Shown piece by piece: positions 32,200 through 44,866 of a stretch of 64,000 nt of DNA (the first letter of the stretch is position 1; the number at the start of each line of letters is the position of its first letter). The stretch is from assembly GCA_003586115.2 (NCBI GenBank), contig QVOM02000113.1, positions 1,709,813-1,773,812 of the forward strand, written 5' to 3'. The notes below the pieces were generated by a model. That model had not been told where the DNA came from. It saw nothing but the letters and a program-made list of their open reading frames with translations, and did no database searches. Position numbers and translations under genes: made by a program. The DNA is from Salvator merianae. Lineage: Eukaryota > Chordata > Lepidosauria > Squamata > Teiidae.

Positions 32200-32640
32200 A
32201 ACAAGCTACTCTGGGATGGAGGGAAAGTACTATATGGACATTAGATACTTGGTATAGGTATTTAATGGAACAATATAGATTTGATAAAACACGGGAAATA
32301 AGATTTAAAAGTCAAGGTATGAAATTGCTTTCTAAAACAGGAAAAATGGAAAGATTTATTGTATTTTTCATCGAGATCCCAAGCACTGGAAGAATTGAGA
32401 GAAGAAATAACAAGACTACTCTTTGGTCCAGCTAAAATGAAAGAGAAAGAAGATGGAAGAATTAATCTAGAAGTTGTCAACTGTTGTGTACAAGGGGTAG
32501 TTTAGATTTTTTTCTTTTATAAATATATATATATATATATATATATGGGGGAGCACTATTTTCTTTTGTTGTGATCTGTTATTTTCTGCTATGATTTATT
32601 TTATTATTAAATTAAAAATAAGAAAAAATAAGCTATTCAG
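32200..32640 (+). repeat. Possible LINE 3' end with (TA)n
   Basis: A-rich sequence with fragmentary coding character (GKYYMDIRY-like and EELREEITRLLFG-like readings in different frames). A (TA)13 run (32522-32546) and an AAATTAAAAATAAG end follow. It may be the decayed 3' part of an L1-like LINE; no diagnostic motif is present. Confidence 0.25.
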
Positions 32641-34370
32641 CTGCCTTATTGCACTTGATTCAGTTAAACTGACTTCTGAGTTGACACGCATAGGTTTACC
32701 ATGTTCATTGACGAGTGTGAGGGTGAGAAATGGAACAGGCTCATTTTAGAGTTAACTGCATTTAAGCGCTAATACATAATATACTAAGGTATCTGTTTGT
32801 ATCTGTTGAGAACGTTTTGAGAGAGTGCATAAATCTTTCCTAACAAAGGGGACCTACTTTTCTTTTTCAACACATCTAAATGGCAAAGCCTCTACACTGC
32901 TTATGTTTATCAAGTTCTGATGCATGATCCCATTTTATGAGACTATAAGATTAAAGTATCTTCTCCAAAGAATAATCAGTTTTGATTTCTACCCAGAAAG
33001 AAGAAATACATTTCAGGATGTTGCTTTGTGCAGTGCTAAAGGTTAACAACTTGCACATTTTACATCCTTTTTTTCATGCTCCATTCACCCTCTGAAATGT
33101 TCTACTATCCTTAGGCTAATCATTAAGATTGACCTGTGGCTTAATGTTAACCCAATCTGTGTTGCTTGTTTTCTGTGCAAACTCCCCCTCTTTCTGGTGT
33201 ACAAATGAAGCATAAGCCATTTTTTAGTTTATATTTCTAAAGTAACTATATCATGCTTTTTCAAATATCTCCCCCCCCCCCCCGAAGCGCTTATAGTCTA
33301 AGTGGTCAAAGATGACATAAACTAACATGGCACCTGGAAATTTCATTTCCTTTCTGTCTGTTTTTCAACTGAGTAAAACCATACCTGCATATCGGTATAA
33401 ATTATACTATTAAAAATGAGATACATCCATTGCTGTGAGTATGAACCTTTCAAAATTGTCTTATTGTGTAGTATGAATCACAACATTAGTTTTAAAAAAA
33501 TCACAGCAAACACACAGGAACCTTACAATCTGCCTTTTGGAAGTTCAGTCAAGCTGTAACTAGAGTTTTTGATCTTCAGAGCCCTTTATAACTGTAGCTT
33601 GAGATCACACTCTAGTACGTGAATGATGCCTCTTTCCATGGAAGCAAAAGAAGGTGCTTGGGTGTTGGGAATGCAAGTGGCACATTCCCTGTTTGCATGC
33701 CCTCCTGCCTTTGCAAATGTCGAAGCCTGTGAAATTTCAAACCATTAAGCTATGGAAATAGCTCCAGAAGTCAACTTTTTTCATCACATTGATTAATGGG
33801 CCTAAGCAGCTGGTGATCTAAACAAGTTACCTGTGCTGGCACTGCCCATCCAGACAGTGGCAACTGAGGGCAGCAAGGGCCTTGCAGAACAGGTTATTCC
33901 ATCTTGCAAAAAGGTCATTACTGACAGCAGCTTCCATCCATGGGCCCCCGGGAACTCCCAGCCTATGGATGCCACATACCATGGGCTCCTCCTCTTTTTT
34001 GCCTGAGCAGATTTTGCTCATATTTCTGTACAGTGTTTTGAGCTCAAGATTCATGACGCTTCTTTAATCACTCACAAATATGGCAATGTAGGGACCTGTG
34101 TGTGAAAGGGTCTCTTCAGCAACTCAATCTGGCTGCCAAATGTCCTTCCTTGAGACTTCCACATGATGACAAACATACAATATGTAGTGGCTTTGTATTG
34201 TTTAGCATAGTTTTAGACTTGTGAATGTTTTAATTCTCTATTATGCACCGTTTCTTCTCAGTTTAAATGTCCAGCTGTGTCTATTCATTGCATTATACTG
34301 CTCCTTTATTATAATTATTTCAACTTTTTTTATCATTGTAAAAGCCTCCCATATAATTTTTATCTTAGGA
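32641..34370. other. Unassigned sequence
   Basis: No gene is seen. A C14 run lies at about 33271-33284. Two overlapping opposite-strand ORFs near 33827-34067 have no family motifs. Confidence 0.55.
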
Positions 34371-34726
34371 TGTGGTCATACCTGTTAAATAAGAAATCTT
34401 CAGGCCATCTCTGGCCATGAGGGTTCACACTTAAAAATGGTATTCTGATTTATATTCATACTATCCCCTCCCATCCAGTACTTTCCTTGTTTCAGATTAT
34501 TCTAGCACTGAATCTGTTTATTTCTTTAGCCTGGCTGTTTTTTTCAGGGTGTGTCACTGGGGAGGACTATTGGGGGAGGGGGGGTCCAATACTTTCCTGG
34601 CTGAGCAGGGGAATACTTTTCTCTTACCCTGTCCAGCCAATTACTGCTTGAGACTGGGACGGGAGGAGTCCATCACAAAATCAGACAGCGATAGAGAAGG
34701 AAAATATCTGTTGCTGCTCCTTTTTA

Positions 34727-35301
34727 GGGCATTTTTGCACTTATTTTGCTAGCGCAGACTAATTAGTCAGTGCTAGAGTAGTAATTTATCATACAGCACG
34801 GACATCATCTGCACTGTGTGGCTGAAAACTGGACCTGAAGCTGGCAGGCCCAATCACTCTGGCATGATCAGCTGATCATGCCTGTGGGTGCCTGCATGAT
34901 GCACAGGCCTGCCAGTCACCATGGCAGTGGCTGAATGCTTCCTGGCCACTGCCATGGTGAGGATCAGGCATGAGCCTGATCGGGCATCATGCAGCCAGAT
35001 TGGGCATCACATGGTCCCATCTGACATCATGCAGCCAGATCGCACAGGCCCGATCCTGCAAGTGTGGCCAGGTTCTCACATTGGCTGGATCCCTCCAGCC
35101 ACAGGTAAGTGCAAATGTACCCTACCAGGAGGTGACTATCACCTCCTGGTAGTGTTGTGGAGCACTGATTAGTGCTCCAGTGGTATCTGTGATTGGGAGC
35201 TGATGAAGTCTGCACCCAGCCGCTCAGGCTTCTGCCAAATACAAAAACAGTTGGATAGCAAGCATGCATGATGCCTGCTAGGCCAAAGTGCAAACAGGCC
35301 C
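34727..35301. mobile_element. Harbinger-like MITE, family A (copy 3) with TTA duplication
   Basis: The left GGGCATTTTTGCACTTA and right AAGTGCAAACAGGCCC are terminal inverted repeats, with TTA on both sides (34724-34726, 35302-35304). The centre has a 15-bp stem CACCATGGCAGTGGC / GCCACTGCCATGGTG around 34918-34960, and a second palindrome ACCAGGAGGTGA/TCACCTCCTGGT near 35127-35150. At 575 bp without a transposase it is non-autonomous. Confidence 0.8.
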
Positions 35302-35304
35302 TTA

Positions 35305-37593
35305 AACTAAAATTCTCCTGTCTCCCTTTAATCTGCACTCAAAGCCTCAGGATCAGAGGTTACTTTAAGAGCTCAGGCTGTCTGTTTCTGTTCCCCCCCA
35401 TCCCCCTGTATTTGACTCTGCTTTCCTTAGAAATGGAAAAAATGTCCTCCTAGGCTTGCTCATTTCTTGCCCTGCCAGCTTTATACTTCCCTGATAATGG
35501 TAAGATAATTGTAACAATTCTCTTTCCACCCCCTTTCTCTTGTTCTCAATTTCAACTTTTTGCAGCAGGAAGGGAATAATTGCTACTGTTTTCTCCCTGT
35601 CTTTTTTGCTAACATTGCCCTGCCCTGCTGGGGGAAGCAGCTTTCTTCTTTGTTTCCTCCTATGCTGGGTTACAGGGAATAGTTTGCATATCCTATTAGC
35701 TTTCATTCACATCCAAAACATCATGCTGTCAGTTTTGGGGGGAAAGCAGAGAAGCTTCAGTGCTTGTGTGGTAGATTTTATTTTTTTTAAAGTCATCCCT
35801 GTGTTGGGGAAACACCTTGAGGGGCAGAGCAGGGGAAGGTGTGGGGAAAAAAATGGGAGAAGATGAAGGAAACCTCACCGTGCCCAAACACAAACTAAGA
35901 AATGATTGACAGCAAAGGGGCCAATCAGTAGGAGGAAACAGGAGGAGCAAAAATGTACACTAGGAATGGAAAAAGAAGCTGACAGAGGACTGAGAACTAA
36001 GTGAAAATGGAAAAACAAGTTTGAGTGAGCATTATTTTGCATGGATGTGAACAAGCCAATTGGGCGCCCAAGCTTAATGTGGGGAAAATTTGGACTATAG
36101 AAGTCTAGTATGACTGTAGCTTTAGACTATCCAAAAATAAAGCAAATTAAAGTAAAAGCAAATTAGAAGTAAAGCAAATTAAGAAACAAAAGTCATTTGC
36201 TTATTTCAAGGTGACAAAAACAATTTTAAAGCAAACAATAAAGTACCAGAGAATGCCATATACAGTATACCCCAATGCCCTGTTTTCATTTTTTAGCATC
36301 ACAGAATGGAAATTATCTAGGGAAGTTTAATATGATAAAGGGGTTTGAAGACAAATATCCTGGAAATAGCAAGGTTTAAATAATAAGCTGGGAATACTTT
36401 TAGGTACATAAACATGATGCCTTAAAAGACTGGACTCCACTACCCCCCCCCCCAATTCTCTGTCAGAAATACAATATTGGCATCTTTTTTGCATCTGTAC
36501 TGAAGAAAGATAAATACCTATTGTATCTATACAGTGCAATTCCCCTCTCCAAGTTATGTTGGGGGGGAAAAAAAAGCCAGATTAAAGATGACAGTGTAAC
36601 TGCTGAAAGATTTAACCCTACCATCAAGGTGTTTCCCTTAACGCATATAGACGAAAGTGAAAATACTATAAGGACATTAAAAGCCACATTCTAATATCCT
36701 ACACACTCTGGCTTTACTTCAGATTTTTCCCCATTTAGAACAAAAGTGATAAGCAACAAAGGCTAAACTGTGGCACACTAGATGTTGCAGTATGACAATA
36801 TTCAGGACAAGCATCCATGGAGCTCCTGGAGATGGTGATTTGCTGCATGTCTTTAATGTTTGATGAACATTGCAAACCAGACTTGGACTGATGTAGTTCA
36901 CCATGTACGAGGTTCCCACAAAATTTGGACAGCCTAATTCAAAAGTGTATTAGCATTATCGTGCAACTAATCTATTTGACAAAGTAAATTAATCTGCATA
37001 TCATGCAAACAAAACTCTATTTTGGGAAATACAGTATCTGTCAACATATCAGAATCAAACACATGTTGAGGTTAATGTATCAACCACAGTGTAGAACCCA
37101 GGGATTAAAAACAAAATAAACAAAAAACGGCATTCCCCAATTCTCATCCAGACTGACTGTCTATCTGTTTCTACAGGCATAACCTTGTTCTCGTATTTCG
37201 AGATCCACTTCTATTGGAACTCAGGATTCAGATACCAGCAGAATGTTTACTTGTCATTCATGATCATTCTCTATCACCATCGGCTATAAAGAACTAAATA
37301 AACAAAGAAAAGGAGCCCAACAATTTTATTCCTATAATGCCACTATAATGCCAATAAATAAATCAATACAAAATCTGAAGGTCATCTCTTCACAGATTTG
37401 CTTGATTTCAACAAGTGATCTCCAAACTACCATCAGAATACATACCATTTTAATTCATATGAACTGAAAGATAAAAAACCATATATGGCACCTTTTCACC
37501 AAGTCATATACAGAGTCATTAATTATCTTGGTTTATACGAAAAATTGTCATAAACTAACAATTTCAGATCTTCTGTCACTCACCAATTAAACA
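35305..37593. other. Unassigned sequence
   Basis: No convincing gene. ORFs at 35365-35706 (minus) and 35540-35866 (plus) overlap each other in pyrimidine-biased DNA and lack motifs. A homopolymer C run lies near 36443-36452. Confidence 0.55.
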
Positions 37594-38105
37594 GTATAAG
37601 AATATAAGAACTTAAGAGGAGCCTTGCTGGATCAGGCCACAGCCCATCTAGTCCACCATTCTGTTTCACACAGTGGCCCACCAATTGCTTCTGGGCATTC
37701 TCAAGCAGAACAAAAGGCAAAACCTTCACCTGCTCTTGACTGCCCGCAAATGGTTTTACAGACATCCTGCCTGTCTTTCCAACCTAGAGGCAGTACCTAG
37801 GCATCCATCCTAGTAGCCATTGATACACCTGACCTCCATGAGTCTGTCCAGTCCTTTCTTAAAGCTATCTAGGCTACTTGCTGTCACCACCTCTTCTGGT
37901 AATAAATTCCATAGACCCTCTGGGTGAAAAAAATACTTCCCCTTATTGATCCTAACTCTCCTACCCATCAGCTTCAGAGAGTGCCCCCTTGTGTTGTGTG
38001 ATAGAAAAAAGAACTTATCTCTGTCCACCTTATCCATACCGTGTATGATTTTATATACTTCAAGTAGGACTAAGGGCCTCAAACCAGTTGTGCTAGTTTT
38101 GACAT
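37594..38105 (-). pseudogene. CR1/L3-like LINE 3' end, minus strand
   Basis: The minus frame 38109-37810 reads RDKFFFLSHNTRGHSLKLMG, then GKYFFHPEGLWNLLPEEVV and SLDSFKKGLDRL. That is the C-terminal block of CR1/L2-type ORF2 (NFF--R-V--WN-LP--VV-A-S---FK--LD). The 3' untranslated part follows down to 37594 and ends in TTCTTATATTCTTAT on the minus strand, a CR1-like short tandem end. The same 3' end recurs at 49645-49882 and, worn, at 4633-4830. Confidence 0.8.
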
Positions 38106-38124
38106 CCATTTCAACTGGTTTGTA

Positions 38125-38235
38125 GAGTTTGTTTATTTAATTAATTAATTTGAGTATTTATATCCTGCCCTTCACCCAAAAGTTCTGGGGCAGATCACAA
38201 CATTCAATAAAACAATCAAATATATCGCACCCATT
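38125..38235. repeat. T-rich interspersed repeat fragment
   Basis: TTTATTTAATTAATTAATTT then TATTTATATCCTGCCCTTCA then CTGGGGCAGATCACAACATT. This is a common amniote interspersed motif with worn relatives at 12600-12700, 26640-26790 (inverted) and 47225-47345. The source family is uncertain. Confidence 0.45.
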
Positions 38236-38389
38236 GATATATCTTAATCTTACACATGAAGGCAGAAAATATCTGCAGATCAGAAGTCAATTATTCTGTT
38301 GAAAATTTCTAGAGAACCACAGAAATGACATGTTTAACTTACCCTCCCTCCCCCAAAACAAAGCTCCAGTGGATGTAACAGCTTGTAAG

Positions 38390-38830
38390 GCTACATCTAG
38401 ACAGGGTGTAAAACCCAGAGTTATCCCAGAACCTTGTTGGGATTGCCACACATGCCCACGGCAATTCTGACATAGGCTAGGATATTGAGGTGCTATCCTG
38501 CAATAATGTTACTATGGGAAAATCAACACTCAACCTGGGTTCTACGTAAAAAGTGAGAGCACTTACCTTGTCTGGACACTTGCTTGCTTGATCCACTATT
38601 TTGGGAATGTCCACCACACATGTGGGGAGCAAACCCAGCTGAAAATGGTGGCTGCACATGCGGACAGAGTGGTGATCATGCACTTCCATGTATTTCACAT
38701 CACTGAAATACCTAGATATATGTGTTGTGCCATCATAGGAACCAGCATTCACACCAGTAAGTGCTTCTGCTTGCCCTGAACTTTTGTCCTGCTGTCTGGG
38801 CAATAGGTGATAATTTCAGAGGTGCTGTAC
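38390..38830 (+). mobile_element. Hairpin MITE family C (copy 5)
   Basis: Starts with GGCTACATCTAGACAGGG. It carries TGGGATTGCCACACATGCCC...CGGCAATTCTGACA (worn hairpin), GTGGTGATCATGCACTTCCA, TATTTCACATCACTGAAATA and TCCTGCTGTCTGGGCAATAG, all in the family order. The chance ORFs 38477-38803 (minus) and 38588-38779 (plus) lie inside it. Confidence 0.65.
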
Positions 38831-40356
38831 TTCAGAATATTGCTAAACGGTGAATTAAGCCACTAATGTCTAGAAGTGGTCTAAAACTCATTACAACTGC
38901 TTGGGGCATATGATTCAGCAGGGCATGAAAAACAATACACTTTTATTTGTAATTCTGTAACTGTACAGAACTACTTAATTCCTGACACTGATCTAAGAAG
39001 TCTGTGTAAAGATCTTAATGCTAACATGAATCCTACCCTGTCCTCTAAAATGCTAATAAAGATATCTGGAGCCGAATTACTGAATACGTTGAAACATAAA
39101 CAATTGGAAAAAGCCAAAATGCTTCTAAAGGTAAATCAAAGGCAGAAGAAATAAAACAATCATGTCTTTTATATAGCTAGGATGACCCAGCTCTCTCACA
39201 ATGAGCACAGTGTATATTTCTTAACTACAACTCCGATTAGCTTTAGAGATCATCTACTGAAAGAAAAAAGCTCCAGGAATGCAAAACATTTTTTTACATG
39301 TGCATACCCAGTCCAACTTTTCCCAGATTATCCGAGTAGAAAAAGTGTAGCAGAAAGGCCATCTGCTTCCTCGAGTGTAGGCAGGAAGGAGAGGCAAATG
39401 AAAGAAGCATCCTTTTCAGTAGCAAGAGTATTATAGATTCATGCTCTGCTTGCTGCTAAAAAAAAAAATCTTCATTTCCAATTCCCACTGCCACCTCTTC
39501 CTTCCCCACACTGGCTAGGCTGAAGTACATATGCCTACGCTAGAGAAGGCAGAAAATATTTAAAAAATTGATGGATTTATGGAGCTCACATTTTGGAGGG
39601 TTTGGTATGCATATGTTATGTTACTGGTCATTTTGTTTTACACTACATTCTTAGAAATGCACACATATGCATCCAGACATACTGGGAAAGAGTTAGAAAC
39701 CAACTAATTGCCCAGCAGCTTTCAGAGGTGGTGGGACAAAACTGATCAGTATTTTTTTTTTTAGTTCCTTGAAGAGCAGTTGCCATTTTGTTTTCTCCAG
39801 AGTGTTACAATAGTGCTTGATGAAGAATCATTATGAAGTGCATTATAAATAAAATAAAATGACATTTGCTTCCAAGTGGCTGCTGTTAATGGCTGCTATT
39901 CATTCCAGGGGCCATTTGCTGAAAAACAAAATTATGGCCTTCAAATGATACATATGAACACACCACTCTGCTGCTCATGGATCATTTAGAACAATTTACA
40001 AAACCAGAAAGTAAAAGACAATAGTTGCTAAATACAATAATAAAAGAAATCCTGTTGTGAGGGGAGACAAGGACGCTGGGGAGAGCAAACAAGGCAAGTG
40101 ATGTTTACCTTTAATCTCTGTGAGTGCTCATCTGCTCTTTTTCTGCCTGGCCTTATAAGGCACTAGACTGCAAACCTGTCCTCTTTGACAGATTCTTATG
40201 CTGCAAACAGCATAAGAACCCTATCTATGCCTTAATTCATTTCCTTCTGAAGCAACTTCGTATGCAAGGAAGCCGTAGAGTGGTGGGACTCCTCACCAAA
40301 AAAGGGCCCATTATTTATTTTATTATATGCAGGTTGTTTCACCTCTTTATTCGCTC
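38831..40356. other. Unassigned sequence
   Basis: AT-rich DNA without visible genes; the short ORF at 39182-39436 has no motif. Nothing further can be supported. Confidence 0.6.
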
Positions 40357-40359
40357 TAT

Positions 40360-41549
40360 GGCCACGTTCCGACACAGCATTTAATCAGTTTACAGGCCGT
40401 CTTCAGTTCCCCCTGGTCCGACAGGATCTTGCCGTTCCGTAGTTTTTCTGGACTAAATTGGCGAAATCCGAACTACTTTGTATTCAGATTTAATGAGTTC
40501 TCAAGCCGTTCCAGATCATTAGTGCGCTTTACTTTGTGATGTGGGAACAGGGAAGGGGACTATTTGGGAGGGACCATACTTTTTTGGGGGTGTGCAGAGG
40601 GAGACTTTGTGCCATCCAATGACAGACTTTATGGGTGGGCAGGAAGCGCAGTAGTTTCCTCTGCCTCCATTATTCCCCCTTCCATCACTGCCAGGGGAAA
40701 AGAAACCATCCTCCTTTTTACTTCGCTAAGCTACAGTCCTTTCTCTTTCTTTATCCCCCATTCAACACTGCCAGGAAGAAATTAAAGGCTTCCTCCACTT
40801 CCTCTGCTCTTTAAACCAAAAAATAAACTGTGCCTGTTTGGGGTTGCAGTCCTCTTGCCCCAACAAAGAACCCACTCAAGATGAGTTTTGCCGTCGGCAG
40901 CACACAGCTACACAGCAGGGACACATACCGCTGTGGATGTCTCAGGGGGAGAGGAGGCAGAGTCCATTTGCTGGCGATGAACTGCACTATCAAGATAATA
41001 GAGCCCCCCCCCCATGTTCCCTCCCCACATTTTCCCTTCGTCATGGACCTCTCCCTGCTTTTGCACTACTTTTAAATTGTGCAATTGTGCAAAAGTGCAC
41101 TTGCAAGGGAGCAGAAATCGCCAGCAGCCCTTTAAAAAGCTTAATTGTGTGGTATCCATAGTTTTAAAGTTCTGCTTGTGTAGATAGAGGCTGTAGTGGG
41201 GAGAAGAAGCAAATGGCGAATGACTAGTAATGCTGCCAAGTGAATCCATGTTCTGAAGCAGCAGCGGGAACATATGGAGAGTGGAGCTTGACTTTCCCGC
41301 CCCTGTGACGTCAAGATTTGAACGTTGGGACTGCAGCCAATCACTGACTGCACAGGGAGGAGAATTTGATGAGGGATGGAGGCAGAAAAGGTACTGTTTC
41401 TCCGTGCCAAGCATGGGAAATATCAGTGTGGGAACAAACAAGTACGAATTGAGTCCGTGTTAAACTGTAACTGTGGGAACAATCAGAAGACGAATTCAGT
41501 CCTTGTACTCTTCTGATACGGATTAAATTTATGATGTCGGACCGCAGCC
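40360..41549. mobile_element. 1.19-kb TIR element with TAT duplication, family H
   Basis: The left end GGCCACGTTCCGACACAGCA and right end ATGATGTCGGACCGCAGCC are inverted repeats about 30 nt long with mismatches (both continue into ATTTAATC). TAT flanks both ends (40357-40359, 41550-41552). Near the right end GTGGGAACAA...GACGAATTCAGTCC occurs twice as a subterminal direct repeat. ORFs up to 177 residues (40908-41441, minus) show no transposase motif. It is GC-richer than its flanks. Confidence 0.75.
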
Positions 41550-41552
41550 TAT

Positions 41553-42101
41553 GTCTTTCTTCCGTAGCTTCCTCCCCTCTTTATTCCTTCTTTGTACTCA
41601 TGACATTATCAGTTTTTAGGCAGCAGTAGCAACAAGAAGGAAGCATTGGAAAAATAAATTAAGTCCTTTCCTTAAGGCTAAGGATGCCCCTACACTCAAT
41701 GTATCATCTACCTTGAAGAAGTTATTTCATCAAAAATGTGTTTCTGGGTTATTCCTTGGAAAGCACTTTCAAGGAAAAGTAGTTAAAAGCTCGTCAGAAT
41801 TCCTGTTTGCCTTGCATGTAGTTATGAGAGTGTGTTGTTTCCATGTGGGCTTCTGAAGATGAGCCCATGGGAAGAGCAAAAGGAGATAAAGTCAGAACCA
41901 ATGCGTATTCACACACATTCCCAAGTGCCTCCCCCAAATTCCATCCAATCACAGTTGTGTTGGTACTAGTGGGTTTTTCAATGGCTGCAAATACCACTCA
42001 TTCACCCTCAGCCAGACCATAGCAATCCATCACAGTTTGGATGGATTGCTTGATACAAACTCTATTGGACCGGATCAGTAAGAGGTAAGTACAGAAGGGC
42101 C
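41553..42101. other. Unassigned sequence ending in a MITE-like terminus
   Basis: No gene is seen. The segment ends with GGTAAGTACAGAAGGGCCC at about 42084-42102, resembling the right end of the TIR-type MITEs. It is preceded by a hairpin CAATCCATC...GATGGATTG, but the left terminus was not found. Confidence 0.4.
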
Positions 42102-44620
42102 CAAGGCTTCTGTAAGCCAAAGCTCTGTCTAACTAATCTCGTAAAGTTTTTGTGTGTGTGCGTGTTAAACAACGGTGGATATGAGTGATTGTTATAAATA
42201 ACCTACTTAGATTTTCAAAATCCCCCAAATGGACATTGGAGAAATGAGGTAGTATTTATTAGATACAATGAGGTTTCAGATAATAATAATAGATTAAGGT
42301 TAGAAGGTAGATGCAGATTTGAGAGGAAAATGGAAGGCCATAGTAGAATATTTGGAAAAGAAGCAGGGAATTAACAGGAAAGAAATCATGTATTAGTAAC
42401 CTTCCATATGTATTAGATTAGGTTAAGGGAGTGAAAATAAAATTGTATTAAAAACCCCGAAATTTTAAAAAAACAGTTTTTCAAAATCCCCCACCCCACC
42501 CCACCCCACCCCACCCCACTCCCAGTAATGGAATAAAAGGACAAACCCTATAATGGATAAGCAACTGGCTAAGGAATAGAGGGCAGAAAATTATACCCTA
42601 TGCATGAAGATGTTTACCCCAGCAAACACACATTTCACAGGGATATCACGCTTGTTGGCTTCTCTCCCCCCCCTCCCATTTTTAACAAAGCTAAAGCAAA
42701 CAAAATAAGCAGGCATCAGTAGAAGTAGAGTGGCTATTTAAATATCTGTAATTCTAACTCACAGATGGGGGTAGAAATGGACTGGCCTCCAGAGATGTGC
42801 ACAAACATTAAAAATGGTTTGGTTTGAACTGAATGTTGTTTGATTCATATTCAAACCCTTTCAAGCACATTATATAAAGGTAAAGTACAGTTGTTGTTGT
42901 TTTAAAAAAAGCAAAAATGTCTCGATTGCCACATTCTTGAGCACCTCTGCACTTCCAATTGAATATGCAAAGGTGTCCAATGACACAGCAATCAAGATGT
43001 TTTTAAAAGGCACCTACCTTCAAGCCTTCTCCTCCTTGATGTGAAAACACAGCCACATCGTAGAATACTATGAAACTCTATCAAACCACATAATAAAGAT
43101 CCTGGCCTTGTTGCATTAGTAGGATTCAGCCTGCATACTCCACTCACGCATCAGGGGAATACCACATTTCTTATTTTGTAGCTATGATACCATAAGCACA
43201 GCTTGCCAGAGTTGTAAGGATAAGGATTCCAGAAAAAACATGTACAAAAACTCACTACACTCACCACCAGGTAGTGTAAAAAATATTGGATAAGTTCTTA
43301 GTTTAGGGTAGTTCCGAGGGAAAGTTAAGAAGTTTCAAAGGAATTGAAGATAGAATAATTATCTGAGTTATATTTTTTATGATATCCTTAGGACTGTGAT
43401 AGGATCTGAATTTTGGTCCTCTCCCTCTCTGAGTTCAACAGAACGATTTATGTTTCATTTTCTTGCATATGTTGCAAAACACATAAAGGAGAAATAATCT
43501 GTTTCCCCTCCCTCTCATTAATTTACTGACCCATGATCACTTGTCATAAGAAAAATCTTTCTAATTAATCGCAATTTGTCTTCAAATTAAGAATTTCATT
43601 TTAAAAAGTCAACTAAACAAGCATTGCGGCATCCAAATTATCTCCTGGTAGTGAAAAGTAAAGCAAAAGTAGTGTTATTCTGTAGGTCTAATTCTAACTG
43701 GGTAATATTTATCTTTCCACTCTGTAACAACCTTTCAATGTAGACTCACAGAAATTTGGGTAATATCTGCCACATATTCTTCACCACTCACAAAATGATT
43801 ATTTTAAAAAATGCACTAGAGGGCAGCATAGGAGTCTACCAGACAACCAGTAGCAAGAACCAGCACAAAGCTTTGTTCATGGACCCTTGCAATGTGATAA
43901 TATTAGGATTAGATTTGACCTCATTTGGCTTTCACCAATTATAAAAGACAGATGTGTTCTGAACTGTGCTGGTTTACACATTCTAGCTCTGGACATTCAG
44001 AAGAATCCATTTCCTTATTCTGTGAATCATGTTCAGCATGTGTCGCTACTTCAACGTACACGAACTCAAGAAAAGCCTCTTCCAACCAGGGCCTTGGCAA
44101 GTTGAAGGTAGACCCTGAAACATAAAGGGAAATGATCCTGCCTTCTTCTCTTTCCTCTACCATGCTGTTACCACAAAGAACTCTTAAGAACATGGTGAAA
44201 AGCAAGAGAAAAGTATTAATGAATAACTTTAGTTAAGTGATACCAGTAGCAGTATAATACAATTGTTTTTTGAATATTCAGCTCTCTTGAACACTGTTTT
44301 TTAATGGACAGCAGAACCAAGGCAGAGAGCTTATCTGTCTGGTTAGAGCAAAGAAAGAGGTGGGACAGCCCAATCATTTCATGGTGTTTGAAAGAGCAAT
44401 AGTTTGTTTTCACACACCTCTCTTGCCTATCAGAAACAAAAGTCTCCAGTTCCAGAATTGCATTTCCACTTCTGATAGCTTCACCCTCCTTTCATGCCCA
44501 GTCTTTCTTCCTTATTGTTCTTTTGACTGACAGGCAGAGACTGGTCAATGAGCAAGACCCCTTGAGATAACTGAGACTGAATTCATGAGTAGTAAATAAA
44601 GTATAATGGCTCAGAAATTC
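42102..44620. other. Mostly unassigned sequence
   Basis: Contains a (CCCCA)n microsatellite (42488-42523) and a hAT-like fragment beginning CAGAGATGTGCACAAAC (42789-42865). The rest is AT-rich, with no coding signal. A possible LINE 3' end resembling the one at 32.2-32.6 kb lies around 42240-42475, unproven. Confidence 0.5.
42488..42523. repeat. (CCCCA)n microsatellite
   Basis: Seven near-perfect CCCCA units. The complementary strand has seven runs of four G, enough for G-quadruplex folding. Confidence 0.9.
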
Positions 44621-44624
44621 CTCA

Positions 44625-44775
44625 GTCATGGTAGCATGTAGAACCTGTGTTCTCTTCCCATCTCTAATCCCTAGAATGTTCTTGATAAAGGAAGGGGCAA
44701 ACCTGCATGTTAATGATCCCATCTGTAAACCATCTCTAAGCCATCTCTCAGCCACCTCAAATGGACTCTTTTTGT
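44625..44775. mobile_element. MITE family B (copy 3, partial)
   Basis: GTAGCATGTAGAACCTGTGT, TCTTCCCATCTCTAATCC, AGAATGTTCTTGATAAAGG and AGCCACCTCAAATGG follow the order of the 8283-8523 and 53312-53547 copies. The left terminus is lost and the TTTTCTAGCC block is shortened. Confidence 0.55.
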
Positions 44776-44866
44776 GTTTTTAGCTGCACAACCTGGGAAC
44801 AGCCTGAGCTGTCAAGAGAGGTATAAAACTTCCCTTCCACTTTCCTGTGCTGGCAGTTCCATCTAT

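Noticed and set aside
40908..41441. 177-residue minus-strand ORF
   Set aside because: It lies wholly inside a TIR element, overlaps plus-strand ORFs, and shows no transposase or other recognised motif.
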